The notes under the pieces were generated by a model, which was not told where the DNA came from, searched no databases, and saw only the letters and a program-made list of their open reading frames with translations. Made by a program: the position numbers and the translations under genes. This document shows positions 1 through 8,900 of a stretch of DNA of 9,893 nt, one piece after another (position 1 is the stretch's first letter; the number at the start of each line of letters is the position of its first letter). Origin of the DNA: an uncultured Limosilactobacillus sp. Lineage in GTDB: Bacteria > Bacillota > Bacilli > Lactobacillales > Lactobacillaceae. The DNA lies in assembly GCA_944326735.1 (NCBI GenBank), contig CALVFC010000043.1:1-9893 (forward strand), in the 5' to 3' direction.

Positions 1-74
1 CCAAGAGCTGGTGACTTTGACTTGCCCTTGTGGCTCTTACGGCCTTTACGTACCAATTGGTTAATGGTTGGCAT
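1..74 (-). CDS. rpsL: 30S ribosomal protein S12, N-terminal part (cut by window edge)
   Basis: Read on the minus strand from the ATG at 74-72, the frame begins MPTINQLVRKGRKS and continues through a lysine/serine-rich stretch to SPAL. This is the hallmark N-terminus of ribosomal protein S12. Only 24 codons are inside the window; the rest lies to the left. S12 sits at the decoding centre of the 30S subunit and helps control translational accuracy. A Shine-Dalgarno site, GGAAGGGG (complement of 82-89), lies seven bases before the ATG and supports the start. A consensus promoter and a long structured leader precede it (see those entries). In related bacteria rpsL opens the str operon with rpsG and fusA; those genes are not visible here. 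The identification is secure despite the short length. Confidence 0.95.
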   Translation of the reverse strand, partial: MPTINQLVRKGRKSHKGKSKSPAL

Positions 75-222
75 AATGTTTCCCCTTCCTTATTTTTAAG
101 TCCACACATCCAGGTGGTTCTTTTTGATTTATAAAAAAATGATTGGATGTTATTAAATTTTTGTGCCTCCGTTGACGCAAAGTCTGCCCAACGACAGACA
201 CCAACGTTGCTAAAAAAGCACC
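75..222 (-). promoter_or_regulatory. Structured 5' leader of rpsL
   Basis: This is the predicted untranslated leader between the rpsL promoter and its Shine-Dalgarno site, about 148 nt and without a convincing ORF. It contains nested inverted repeats. GTCTG/CAGAC (182-186 with 195-199) sits inside GTTG/CAAC (171-174 with 202-205), and this sits inside GTGC/GCAC (163-166 with 218-221). A competing small hairpin pairs 208-211 with 217-220. Nearer the gene, a 7-bp repeat pairs 106-112 with 144-150 around a T-run/A-run that can also pair. The strand 106-112 also lies between CCAC (102-105) and GTGG (114-117), so two folds compete. What it senses, if anything, is unknown; autogenous control by a ribosomal protein is one possibility. 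Confidence 0.5.
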
Positions 223-228
223 TTTAAT

Positions 229-257
229 AGATTATCACGGGACCAAATGAATGTCAA
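229..257 (-). promoter_or_regulatory. Sigma-A promoter of rpsL (str operon)
   Basis: On the minus strand a perfect -35 TTGACA (complement of 252-257) is followed after exactly 17 bases by the -10 TAATCT (complement of 229-234). TG stands one base before the -10, giving an extended -10 element. The predicted start of transcription is near 222. This is a strong housekeeping promoter, as expected for a ribosomal protein operon. Its presence means rpsL does not depend on readthrough from the rpo genes. Confidence 0.85.
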
Positions 258-279
258 CGCGATTTCCGGGATTTAAAAT
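251..279 (+). promoter_or_regulatory. Candidate promoter of the prepilin peptidase gene
   Basis: On the plus strand TAAAAT (274-279, five of six matches to TATAAT) lies 17 bases after ATGTCA (251-256, four of six matches to TTGACA). The predicted start is near 286, leaving a leader of about 55 nt. The -35 overlaps the -35 of the opposite rpsL promoter (252-257), so both promoters could not be occupied at once. The match is modest, and competence genes are often driven by an alternative sigma factor, so this is only the best housekeeping-type candidate. Confidence 0.35.
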
Positions 280-302
280 AGTGTATTTGCAAGAATTTAT
301 CG

Positions 303-326
303 TTATTAGTCATTAGAAACTAATAA
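303..326. repeat. Perfect 8-bp inverted repeat before the prepilin peptidase RBS
   Basis: TTATTAGT (303-310) and ACTAATAA (319-326) are exact reverse complements separated by eight bases. The right arm ends one base before the Shine-Dalgarno GGAGG (328-332). It could be an operator for a dimeric regulator or a hairpin in the leader RNA just upstream of the ribosome site. It lacks G-C pairs near its ends and has no U-tract, so it is not an intrinsic terminator. Confidence 0.5.
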
Positions 327-341
327 TGGAGGTTAACCACC

Positions 342-1022
342 TTGTACTTAATTTTTTTAATCATCATAAGCGAAATTGGTACATCGTTCATGATGCTAAC
401 AGCATACCGGCTGACGGTTGGTCAAACACCCTGGTACCCCCGCCATTCATACTGTGACAACTGCCAACAACAACTTCACTGGTGGCAGCTCATCCCCCTC
501 CTCAGCTTCGCCATCCAACGGGGCCGCTGTTATTTTTGTCAGCAAGTAATCAGTCCGTTTATCTTTGCTGGGGAGTTAGTGGTCGCCATTGCAACGTATA
601 AACTTGCTAATTACCAATTACTCCATGACAGCGAACTAGTGGTATTATTGCTCACCCTCATTTTTCTATCCACAACTGATTTCTATGCCCAATTCATTTA
701 CTGCTGGGGTCTCTTGCCCCTACTGCTCCTCATCCCTCTCACCCAGTCCTGCTGGTTTCGACTTTCTTGGCAAGACATCACTATTCTACTGGTTACCCTA
801 CTATTTTTAATAACATTAAGCCGGGGCTTAGGCGGCCTCGGTGACGGTGATGTCGAACTAATAACCATCCTCCTGTTGATCATGGGTCCTTGCAAGGCAG
901 CCATCATCGTCCTGATAGCAAGCTTATTAATACTGGGCTGGTGGTTAATCAAAGCCAATCCCGGACGGCGGTTGCCATTCTTTCCAGCTCTAGCAATCGG
1001 GATCTTGTTTATGATCCCCTAA
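342..1022 (+). CDS. comC: Type IV prepilin peptidase (A24 family, ComC/PilD-like)
   Basis: This is a membrane-embedded aspartic protease that removes the short leader from prepilin-like proteins and usually N-methylates the new N-terminus. In lactobacilli its likely substrates are the ComG pseudopilins of the DNA-uptake machinery. The 226-residue protein has the N-terminal GTSFMMLTAYRL match to the GSF...YRL block (13-24). It has the zinc-type pair of CxxC motifs (C38/C41 and C63/C66) and the conserved P72/E78 region. Its two catalytic aspartates are D113 (TTDF) and D170 (GDGDVEL), and it ends with the LPFFPALAIG block (211-220). Hydrophobic segments fill most of the chain. The start is TTG, supported by GGAGG (328-332) nine bases upstream. 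It is alone on the plus strand between two minus-strand units and is likely expressed separately. All key residues are intact, so it should be functional. The substrate genes are not in the window. Confidence 0.9.
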   Translation: MYLIFLIIISEIGTSFMMLTAYRLTVGQTPWYPRHSYCDNCQQQLHWWQLIPLLSFAIQRGRCYFCQQVISPFIFAGELVVAIATYKLANYQLLHDSELVVLLLTLIFLSTTDFYAQFIYCWGLLPLLLLIPLTQSCWFRLSWQDITILLVTLLFLITLSRGLGGLGDGDVELITILLLIMGPCKAAIIVLIASLLILGWWLIKANPGRRLPFFPALAIGILFMIP

Positions 1023-1030
1023 TATATACC

Positions 1031-1068
1031 AAAACCGCCAGCATTCGTATTCCACGAACACCAGCGGT
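1031..1068 (-). terminator. Intrinsic terminator after the DUF998 gene
   Basis: Arms 1034-1048 and 1054-1068 enclose a 5-base loop. In minus-strand RNA all 15 positions pair, using four G-U wobbles (1039/1063, 1040/1062, 1042/1060, 1043/1059). In plus-strand RNA these four become A-C mismatches. The minus-strand hairpin is followed by UUUU (1034-1031) and then GG, so the U-tract is short. The hairpin begins 7 bases after the DUF998 stop codon and lies between two convergent genes. It most likely ends the minus-strand transcript. Confidence 0.75.
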
Positions 1069-1075
1069 ATCTAAT

Positions 1076-2251
1076 TTATTCTTCAGTTGATTGTTCTTTC
1101 TTAATTTTAATAAGGAAGAAGTTTTCCCCATACTGGGCTAAACTTTCAATATTTTGAAACAGCAAGAGGATCCAGGACATAGCTAAGCCAAACTCTAATA
1201 GCTCGAACGCCGTCAGCGAAAGGTAGTCACTGAGCTTAAACACGATGTAGTTAAAGCCCATCAAGCCCCCAATAATATAGGAAACGTCCAAAAATTGTTT
1301 GCGGACGTGCGGTAAGATCCACCGAATAGCCACAATCAGGATCAGCATAATGTACACCAGCCACATCGAGATCCGGTCATGCAGCACGTGGAAGCGGGGA
1401 TTATTCGGGAAAAAGCCGATGGCAGCAATACAGGCCGCTTGCGCATAGAGCAGCAACCGCAGGATCAGCACTCCCCGCCCCTTATACTTCTTTTGTAAGT
1501 TAACGAAGAGGTAATCAACCAGGGCCATCATCAGCAACCCAGAGAAGATCAACGTCACGTTGAACTGTAAATTAGCGGAATTCTGGGCCGTCCCCAGGAA
1601 GCTGAAATTATGCTTCCACCAGTTATGGTCGGAGTTCGTCAGCATTGAGAACAACATCCCACCGAGAATCATAATTGTCAGTAAGTTGGTGACGATTCCG
1701 GGAGACAGGGTCAATGCCAAGTTAATCATGATGTAATTAACCGCCGAAATAATCAAGAGAACGAACATCGTCGACGTATAGAGGTCAAAGCGAGCATCCA
1801 TAAACAACTGTTCAAATAACCAGAAAAAGGCGGAGAACGAGAAGACAATGATTAACCCACAGGCAACCGTAATGGTGATGAGGTTACGCCAATAAAAGTC
1901 CTGCGCCGGTCCGCTCTTGTGGATTTTCGTGATAATGGCCGTCACGATGAAGACTAACAAGCCGGAAATCAAGCTCATTAATAGCGAACCATTAGCAATC
2001 GAATAGTCCCCAATAATAGGAATCGTTGTTAGCTTCAGGTGCTGGGCCAATGCAAATAACGCTAGGGTCAGGATCACTGCAGGGACAAAATACCACCAAA
2101 ACTTTATGCGGGGTAACTGTTCCAATAGGTTAGCCGGGCGGACCATAATTTGCTTATGGGCGACATTCAAGGCCAAGGATTCATCTTCCTCAAAATGGGT
2201 TTGCTTAAGGGCCTTCTCCGGAATCTCAATTTTGTAGACTTGCTTTTTCAA
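1076..2251 (-). CDS. DUF998-type polytopic membrane protein, function unknown
   Basis: I assign this to the DUF998 family with moderate confidence; no biochemical role is established for it. The chain has about 390 residues, with a charged, presumably cytoplasmic N-terminus of about 50 residues, then about ten hydrophobic segments and a charged C-terminal tail (KIKKEQSTEE). The family-like parts are FSFLGTA...NLQFN followed by a transmembrane helix, and IGFFPNNPRFHVLHD leading into the next helix. An in-frame TTG at 2266 would add five residues, but it lies next to the only Shine-Dalgarno sequence. The TTG at 2251 stands eight bases after GGGAG and is the better start. The gene follows rpoC by 64 bases, with the rpoC terminator in between, so it must be expressed by readthrough or from a promoter inside rpoC. 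Cotranscription with the RNA polymerase genes is an inference from position only. Confidence 0.8.
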   Translation of the reverse strand: MKKQVYKIEIPEKALKQTHFEEDESLALNVAHKQIMVRPANLLEQLPRIKFWWYFVPAVILTLALFALAQHLKLTTIPIIGDYSIANGSLLMSLISGLLVFIVTAIITKIHKSGPAQDFYWRNLITITVACGLIIVFSFSAFFWLFEQLFMDARFDLYTSTMFVLLIISAVNYIMINLALTLSPGIVTNLLTIMILGGMLFSMLTNSDHNWWKHNFSFLGTAQNSANLQFNVTLIFSGLLMMALVDYLFVNLQKKYKGRGVLILRLLLYAQAACIAAIGFFPNNPRFHVLHDRISMWLVYIMLILIVAIRWILPHVRKQFLDVSYIIGGLMGFNYIVFKLSDYLSLTAFELLEFGLAMSWILLLFQNIESLAQYGENFFLIKIKKEQSTEE

Positions 2252-2273
2252 AACATTCTCTCCCAATCAACAT

Positions 2274-2310
2274 AAAAACAGGGCGATGGCAAAACGCCAC
2301 AGCCCTGTTT
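2274..2310 (-). terminator. Intrinsic terminator after rpoC, upstream of the DUF998 gene
   Basis: In minus-strand RNA, AAACAGGGC (2310-2302) pairs with GCCCUGUUU (2284-2276). One mismatch and a G-U pair (2286/2300) follow, then a further UGGC/GCCA helix with a GUUUU loop (2295-2291). The descending arm runs into UUUUU (2278-2274). The hairpin begins five bases after the rpoC stop and ends about ten bases before the GGGAGAG Shine-Dalgarno of the DUF998 gene. It therefore ends most rpoBC transcripts and limits expression of the downstream gene. Confidence 0.88.
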
Positions 2311-2315
2311 ATTAA

Positions 2316-5300
2316 TTAGTTTTGCTTGTCTTCTTCCTTCATCTTGGCTTCGAGATCCTTGATGGAGTAAGCAGAAACATTAACTTCTTTTGGCTTGATG
2401 TGACGGTAAGTACTCATACCAGTACCAGCTGGAATAATCTTACCAATGATTACGTTTTCTTTCAAACCAACTAATGGATCGTTCTTACCACGAATAGCAG
2501 CGTCGGTCAGGACACGGGTAGTTTCCTGGAATGAAGCAGCTGACAAGAAACTGTTAGTTTCCAGAGCGGCCTTGGTAATTCCGAGGATAACTGGACGAGC
2601 AGTAGCTGGGATTTCACCAGCAACTAAGGTCTTGTAGTTAGCGTCACGGAATTGACCAATATCCATTAATTGACCTGGCAAGAGGTCAGTGTCACCTGGA
2701 TCCATTACCCGGACCTTCCGCATCATTTGCCGAATCATGATTTCAACGTGCTTATCCAGCAAGTCGATACCCTGCATACGGTAAACCTTCTGAACTTCGG
2801 CCAAGAGGTAAGTTTCGGTAGAAAGAACATCGCGAACCCGGATCAGTTCCTTTGGATCAATGGAACCTTCGTTCAGGGCAGTTCCACGGTGGATGAAGTC
2901 ACCTTCAGCCACCCGCATCCGAGCAGTAATTGGTAAGGTGTAAGTCCGGGTATCGGTTTCACCCTTAACAGTAACATCCTTAGTCCGTTCTGCTGGGTTT
3001 TCTTCGATGGATTCAACTTCACCAGTTACTTCACTGATGGTTGCACGACCCTTAGGATTACGTGCTTCAACAATTTCTTGAACACGAGGAAGACCTTGGG
3101 TGATATCTTCGTTACCGGCAACACCACCAGTGTGGAAGTTCCGCAGGGTCAGCTGAGTACCTGGTTCACCGATTGATTGAGCGGCAACTGTACCAACAGC
3201 TTCACCGGCTTCAACACGGTCACCGGTAGCGGCGTTCCGACCGTAGCAACGTTCACAAACACCGTGTTCAGTGTTGCAAGTGAATGCAGAACGAATCGTA
3301 ACCTTCTTAACACCGGCATCAACAATCTTTTGTGCCATGTCTTCATCAATCAGGACGTTCTTACCAACGATCTTTTCACCAGTCTTTGGATCAAAGACGG
3401 ACTTCATCGTGTAACGACCCATAATCCGGTCGTACAGTGGTTCAATCATTTCGTTACCGTTAGTAATTGCAGTAACTTCCAGACCACGGTCAGTGCCACA
3501 GTCCTTTTCACGAACAACAACGTCCTGGGCAACATCAACCAGCCGCCGAGTCAGGTAACCTGAGTTAGCAGTCTTCAGGGCGGTATCAGTCATACCCTTA
3601 CGAGCACCGTGTGAGGACAAGAACATTTCCAGAACTGACAGCCCTTCGTAGAAGTTAGAAAGAACTGGCAATTCCATGATCTTACCGTTAGGAGCAGCCA
3701 TCAGACCACGCATCCCGGCAAGCTGAGTAAAGTTAGAAATGTTACCACGCGCACCGGAGTCAGACATCATGTTGATTGGGTTATGGATATCCATGTGTTC
3801 AATCAGCTTGTTCTGAACTTCATCCTTGGCATCGTTCCAAATACCGATAACCCGGTCATACCGTTCATCATCAGTAATCAGACCACGACGGAATTGCTTA
3901 GTAACTAAGGCAACTTGCTTCCGGGCCTTCTTGATAATGTCAGGCTTTTCTGGCAAATCGTGAATATCGGAAATGGCAGTAGTCAAACCAGAAATGGTTG
4001 ATTCGTAGTAACCAAGGTCCTTAATCCGGTCCAGGAATTGAGAGGTCTTAGTAACCTTGTATTGCTTGTAAACTTCCGCAATCAAGTCAGACAAGAAGCC
4101 CTTCTTGAATGGTGGAATTAATGGTGCATTTTCAAGGTAATCATGAATGTCTTCACCAGGGTCTAAGAAGAAGCGGTCGTCGACACCCTTCGTGATGTTA
4201 TCAGCAGTTGGTTCGTTGATGTAGTTAAAGTCTTCCGGCAGAATCCGGTTGAACAGTAACTTACCAACAGTCGTAACCATGATCTTACCACGTTGTTCGT
4301 CAGTAAATGGCTTCTTAGGGAATGATGAAACTTGTACACCAACCCGGGTTTGAAGAGCAACATAATTGTTCTTGTAAGCCATCTCGGCTTCATCGGTATC
4401 CTTGAAGATCATTCCTTCACCTTCACGACCCTTATCTTCAGTGGTCATGTAGTAGTTACCGATAACCATATCCTGTGATGGTGACACAATTGGTTCACCG
4501 TCACGAGGACTCAGAATATGGTGAGCAGCCAGCATTAACAGCCGTGCTTCAGCTTGGGCTTCGTCAGACAATGGAACGTGGATGGCCATCTGGTCACCAT
4601 CGAAGTCGGCGTTGTAGGCAGTACATACCAGTGGGTGCAGACGCATTGACTTACCAGATACTAAGACTGGTTCAAAGGCCTGAATACCCAACCGGTGCAA
4701 GGTAGGTGCCCGGTTAAGAAGAACTGGGTGTTCCTTAATAACGTCTTCCAGAACATCGAAGACATCATCATCACGGCGGTCAATCTTGCGCTTAGCAGCC
4801 TTGACGTTAGCAGATAAGCCGCGCTTAACCAATTCGTGCATAATGAATGGCTTGAATAATTCCAGAGCCATTGGAACAGGCAGACCCATTTGGTTCATCT
4901 TCATGGATGGACCAACATCAATAACGGAACGGCCAGAGTAGTCAACACGCTTACCAAGTAAGTTTTGACGGAACCGTCCCTGCTTACCCTTAAGCAGGTG
5001 AGAAAGTGACTTCAGTGGACGGTTACCTGGTCCAGAAACTGGACGGCCACGACGACCGTTATCGATCAAAGCATCAACGGCTTCCTGGAGCATCCGCTTT
5101 TCGTTTTGAACGATGATACCAGGAGCTTGCAATTCAAGAAGACGCTTCAAACGGTTGTTACGGTTAATAACCCGCCGGTACAAGTCGTTCAAGTCAGAAG
5201 TGGCGAAACGACCACCTTCAAGTTGAACCATTGGCCGTAAGTCAGGTGGCATAACTGGAATTACATCCAGCACCATCCATTCTGGCTTGTTACCAGACTT

Positions 5301-5951
5301 GATGAAGGCTTCCAGAATATCCAGACGACGAATTGCCCGGGTCCGCTTTTGACCAGTGGCTTCCTTCAATTCTTCCTTAAGTTCATTGGCTTCCTTTTGT
5401 AAGTCAACATCAGCTAACAACTTCTTGATAGCTGCAGCACCCATTTCAGCCTTGAAACGGTCACCGAATTCAGCCTTCTTGTCACGGTATTCTGCTTCAG
5501 ACAACAGTTGCTTCTTTTCCAGTGGGGTGTCACCAGGATCAAGAACAACGTATGAAGCAAAGTAGATAACTTCTTCCAAGGAACGAGGACTCATATCCAA
5601 AACAAGACCCATCCGGCTTGGAATACCCTTGAAGTACCAAATGTGTGAAACAGGAGCCGCTAATTCAATGTGGCCCATCCGTTCACGACGAACTTTGGAA
5701 CTAGTAACTTCAACACCACAACGGTCACAAACACGGCCCTTGTAGCGAATCCGCTTGTACTTACCACAAGCACACTCGTAATCCTTGGTTGGTCCAAAGA
5801 TTCGTTCATCGAACAGCCCTTGCTTTTCCGGCTTTAACGTCCGGTAGTTGATGGTTTCTGGCTTCTTAACTTCACCATATGACCATGACCGAATCTTATC
5901 CGGTGATGCCAGTCCGATCTGCATGCTTTCAAATTTATTGACATCGATCAA
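2316..5951 (-). CDS. rpoC: DNA-directed RNA polymerase beta-prime subunit
   Basis: This is the clamp and catalytic subunit of RNA polymerase; with RpoB it forms the active site. The 1,211 residues are full length for a lactobacillus RpoC. Visible landmarks in order are the N-terminal zinc site (C60, C62, C75, C78), the rudder/lid region around [14 protein letters not shown] (331-344), and the magnesium-binding NADFDGDQ motif with D449, D451 and D453. The bridge helix follows around 778-810 ([20 protein letters not shown]), then the second zinc site (C818, C892, C899, C902) and the trigger-loop region [20 protein letters not shown] (924-943). The start is TTG at 5951, set by a perfect AAGGAGG (complement of 5961-5967) nine bases upstream. 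The gap to rpoB is only 42 bases with no terminator, so the two are one operon. No frameshift or missing catalytic residue is seen. Confidence 0.98.
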   Translation of the reverse strand: MIDVNKFESMQIGLASPDKIRSWSYGEVKKPETINYRTLKPEKQGLFDERIFGPTKDYECACGKYKRIRYKGRVCDRCGVEVTSSKVRRERMGHIELAAPVSHIWYFKGIPSRMGLVLDMSPRSLEEVIYFASYVVLDPGDTPLEKKQLLSEAEYRDKKAEFGDRFKAEMGAAAIKKLLADVDLQKEANELKEELKEATGQKRTRAIRRLDILEAFIKSGNKPEWMVLDVIPVMPPDLRPMVQLEGGRFATSDLNDLYRRVINRNNRLKRLLELQAPGIIVQNEKRMLQEAVDALIDNGRRGRPVSGPGNRPLKSLSHLLKGKQGRFRQNLLGKRVDYSGRSVIDVGPSMKMNQMGLPVPMALELFKPFIMHELVKRGLSANVKAAKRKIDRRDDDVFDVLEDVIKEHPVLLNRAPTLHRLGIQAFEPVLVSGKSMRLHPLVCTAYNADFDGDQMAIHVPLSDEAQAEARLLMLAAHHILSPRDGEPIVSPSQDMVIGNYYMTTEDKGREGEGMIFKDTDEAEMAYKNNYVALQTRVGVQVSSFPKKPFTDEQRGKIMVTTVGKLLFNRILPEDFNYINEPTADNITKGVDDRFFLDPGEDIHDYLENAPLIPPFKKGFLSDLIAEVYKQYKVTKTSQFLDRIKDLGYYESTISGLTTAISDIHDLPEKPDIIKKARKQVALVTKQFRRGLITDDERYDRVIGIWNDAKDEVQNKLIEHMDIHNPINMMSDSGARGNISNFTQLAGMRGLMAAPNGKIMELPVLSNFYEGLSVLEMFLSSHGARKGMTDTALKTANSGYLTRRLVDVAQDVVVREKDCGTDRGLEVTAITNGNEMIEPLYDRIMGRYTMKSVFDPKTGEKIVGKNVLIDEDMAQKIVDAGVKKVTIRSAFTCNTEHGVCERCYGRNAATGDRVEAGEAVGTVAAQSIGEPGTQLTLRNFHTGGVAGNEDITQGLPRVQEIVEARNPKGRATISEVTGEVESIEENPAERTKDVTVKGETDTRTYTLPITARMRVAEGDFIHRGTALNEGSIDPKELIRVRDVLSTETYLLAEVQKVYRMQGIDLLDKHVEIMIRQMMRKVRVMDPGDTDLLPGQLMDIGQFRDANYKTLVAGEIPATARPVILGITKAALETNSFLSAASFQETTRVLTDAAIRGKNDPLVGLKENVIIGKIIPAGTGMSTYRHIKPKEVNVSAYSIKDLEAKMKEEDKQN

Positions 5952-5960
5952 AGGATTATT

Positions 5961-5967
5961 CCTCCTT
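5961..5967 (-). promoter_or_regulatory. Shine-Dalgarno site fixing the TTG start of rpoC
   Basis: AAGGAGG on the minus strand stands nine bases before the TTG at 5951-5949. No ATG or GTG in frame is as well placed, so TTG is the start despite being a weaker initiator. The strong site probably compensates for the weak codon. Confidence 0.85.
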
Positions 5968-5993
5968 ATTTAGTAGTTTATTCACTAATTTAA

Positions 5994-8900
5994 CTAGTCT
6001 TGCTTGGTTTTATCTTCGTCAGTCGTTGCTGCTGATGTCTTGGAGTCAGACTTTTCGTCATTCTTGTTGTCAGCATTGTGTTGAGCGGCATACTTAGCCA
6101 GGGCATCAACATTAACAACTTCGTCATCGTCTTCGTCCATGTTCTTCAATTGAATTTCGTTGTGATCAGCATCGAGAACCTTCATGTCCAGGCCAAGTGA
6201 TTGCAGTTCCTTAACAAGAACACGGAATGATTCTGGAACACCAGGCTTTGGAATTGGTTCACCGTTGATGATAGCGTCGTAAGTCCGAACACGACCAACA
6301 GTATCATCAGACTTGTAAGTCAGGATTTCTTGAAGGGTGTAAGCAGCACCGTAAGCTTCAAGAGCCCAAACTTCCATTTCACCAAACCGCTGACCACCGA
6401 ACTGAGCTTTACCACCCAGTGGTTGTTGGGTAACTAATGAGTAAGGACCAGTTGACCGGGCGTGAATCTTATCATCAACCATGTGAGCCAACTTAAGGTA
6501 GTGCATCGAACCAACGGCAATCCGGTTTTCAAATGGTTCACCAGTCCGACCATCATAAAGGATCGTCTTACCATCTTCTGGGAATCCAGATTCCTTGATA
6601 GCGTCCCAAACATCCTTGTCGGTAGCACCATCAAAGACAGGAGTTGCCATGTGAATACCAAGCCGCTTAGCAGCCATCCCTAAGTGCAATTCAAGCAGCT
6701 GACCAATGTTCATACGTGATGGCACACCCATTGGGGACAGCATGATGTCGATTGGCGTTCCGTCAGGCATGTATGGCATATCTTCTTCAGGAATAACAAT
6801 GGAAACAGTACCCTTATTACCGTGACGACCAGACATCTTGTCACCAACTTGGATCTTCCGCTTTTGAGCGATGTAAACCCGGACCATGGTGTTAACGCCT
6901 GGTGACAATTCATCACCGTTTTCACGGGTGAAGATCTTAACGTCCTGGATAATTCCGCCGCCACCGTGAGGAACACGTAATGACGTGTCACGAACTTCAC
7001 GGGACTTTTCACCGAAGATGGCGTGCAGCAGCCGTTCTTCAGCTGACAATTCGGTCATTCCCTTAGGAGTAACCTTACCAACTAAGATGTCACCATCATG
7101 AACTTCAGCACCAACCCGAACGATCCCGTTTTCATCGAGGTCCTTCAAAGCGTCGTCACCGACGTTAGGAATTTCACGGGTCATTTCTTCAGGGCCAAGC
7201 TTCGTTTCACGAGCTTCAGATTCGTATGATTCGATATGGATGGAAGTGTAAACATCATCCTTAACTAACCGTTCGCTGATCGCGATGGCATCTTCGAAGT
7301 TGTAACCTTGCCAAGTCATGAAGGCAATCAGTGGGTTTTGCCCAAGGGCTAATTCCCCTTGTTCCATTGATGGACCATCGGCTAAGACATCGTCAGCGTC
7401 AACATGTTCGTTAACCTTAACAATTGGCCGTTGGTTGTAGTTCTTACCACCGTTAGAACGTTGGAACTTCATTAACTTGTAAGTGTCTAAAGTACCGTCT
7501 TCTTCACGAACACGGATTTCATTAGCATCAACATATTCAACAGTACCAGACTTCTTAGCAATCAGAGCCACCCCAGAGTCGTGAGCTGCTTTGTAGTCGA
7601 TACCAGTACTTACTAGTGGTGCGTGAGGGTTCAGCAAAGGCACAGCCTGCCGTTGCATGTTAGCCCCCATCAAAGCACGGTTAGAGTCATCGTTTTCCAA
7701 GAATGGAATTGAAGCGGAAGCTACGGAGACAACTTGTTTTGGCGAAACGTCCATGTAGTCGACGTTTTCAACACTAGTTTCGATGTAATCATCCTTATCA
7801 CGACACATAACCTGGTCATCAACGAATGAACCATCGTCATTCAATGGTGAGTTGGCCTGGGCAATGATAAAGTTATCTTCTTCGTCGGCAGTCAGGTAGT
7901 CGATCTTATCAGTAACCTTGTGGGTCTTCCATGAAACACGCCGGTATGGAGTTTCCACGAAACCATACTTGTTAATCCGGGCGTAAGAAGACAGGTTGTT
8001 GATCAACCCAATGTTAGGACCTTCTGGCGTTTCAATTGGGCACAGACGGCCATAGTGAGTATAGTGAACATCCCGGACTTCATAACCGGCACGGTCACGA
8101 GTCAAACCACCAGGTCCAAGGGCTGATAGACGCCGCTTGTGTTCCAATTCACCCAGTGGGTTGGTTTGGTCCATGAACTGAGACAGTTGTGATGAACCAA
8201 AGAATTCCCTAATGGAAGCAACAACTGGACGAATGTTAATTAATTGTTGTGGAGTAACTGTGTCAGGATCTTGGATGGACATCCGTTCACGAACAACCCG
8301 TTCCATCCGGGCCAAGCCAATCCGGAATTGGTTCTGGAGCAATTCACCCACAGAACGAATCCGCCGGTTACCCAAGTGGTCGATATCATCAGTTGAACCA
8401 ATACCTTCTTGTAAGTTGAAGAAGTAGTTCAGGGAAGCGAGGATATCAGCTGGGGTAATGTGCTTGTGTTCCAAAGGAATGTGACCATTACCAAGCAATG
8501 GAACAACCCGTTCTGGATCTTCGTGAGAGTAAACCAGGATCTTTTGTAATTGAACTGGTTCAGTGACAACCGCTTCATCAGAAGGTGTGTAGGTGATCAT
8601 CTTAAAGTCGTCACGATCAAGGTAAGGTTCCAACTTCTTCAGAACTTCCTTGGTAACTTGGTCGCCCTTTTGTGCTAACACTTCACCAGTGTCAGGGTCA
8701 GCCAATGTTTCCGCAAGGGTTTCGCCTAACAGACGGTACTTCAGCATTAACTTCTTATTAGTCTTGTAACGACCAACAGGAGCCATGTCGTAACGCTTTG
8801 GATCAAAGAACCGGGCCGTTAAGAGGTTCCGGGCTGAATCAGCAGTCTTTGGTTCACCTGGACGTAACCGTTCGTAAATGTCCTTCAGAGATTCTTCAAC

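Noticed and set aside
250..341. Competence boxes (streptococcal cin-box or Bacillus ComK-box) upstream of comC
   Set aside because: No TNCGAATA string is present, and the AAAA-N5-TATT string at 275-287 is only a loose match expected by chance in AT-rich DNA.
890..1090. Plus-strand open frame overlapping the end of comC and the terminator
   Set aside because: It is out of frame with comC, runs through the terminator hairpin into the DUF998 stop region, and has no ribosome site.
2264..2266. TTG at 2266 as the DUF998 gene start
   Set aside because: It directly precedes GGGAGAG, the only Shine-Dalgarno present, so the TTG at 2251 is favoured. The upstream ATG at 2273 is out of frame.
3177..3563. 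Plus-strand open frame of 128 codons opposite rpoC
   Set aside because: It lies wholly inside conserved rpoC coding sequence, has no Shine-Dalgarno, and its composition is that of an antisense shadow. The same holds for the other open frames inside rpoB, rpoC and comC.
6710..7012. Minus-strand open frame of 100 codons inside rpoB
   Set aside because: It is an alternative frame of the conserved RpoB region around the active-site lysines and resembles no known protein.
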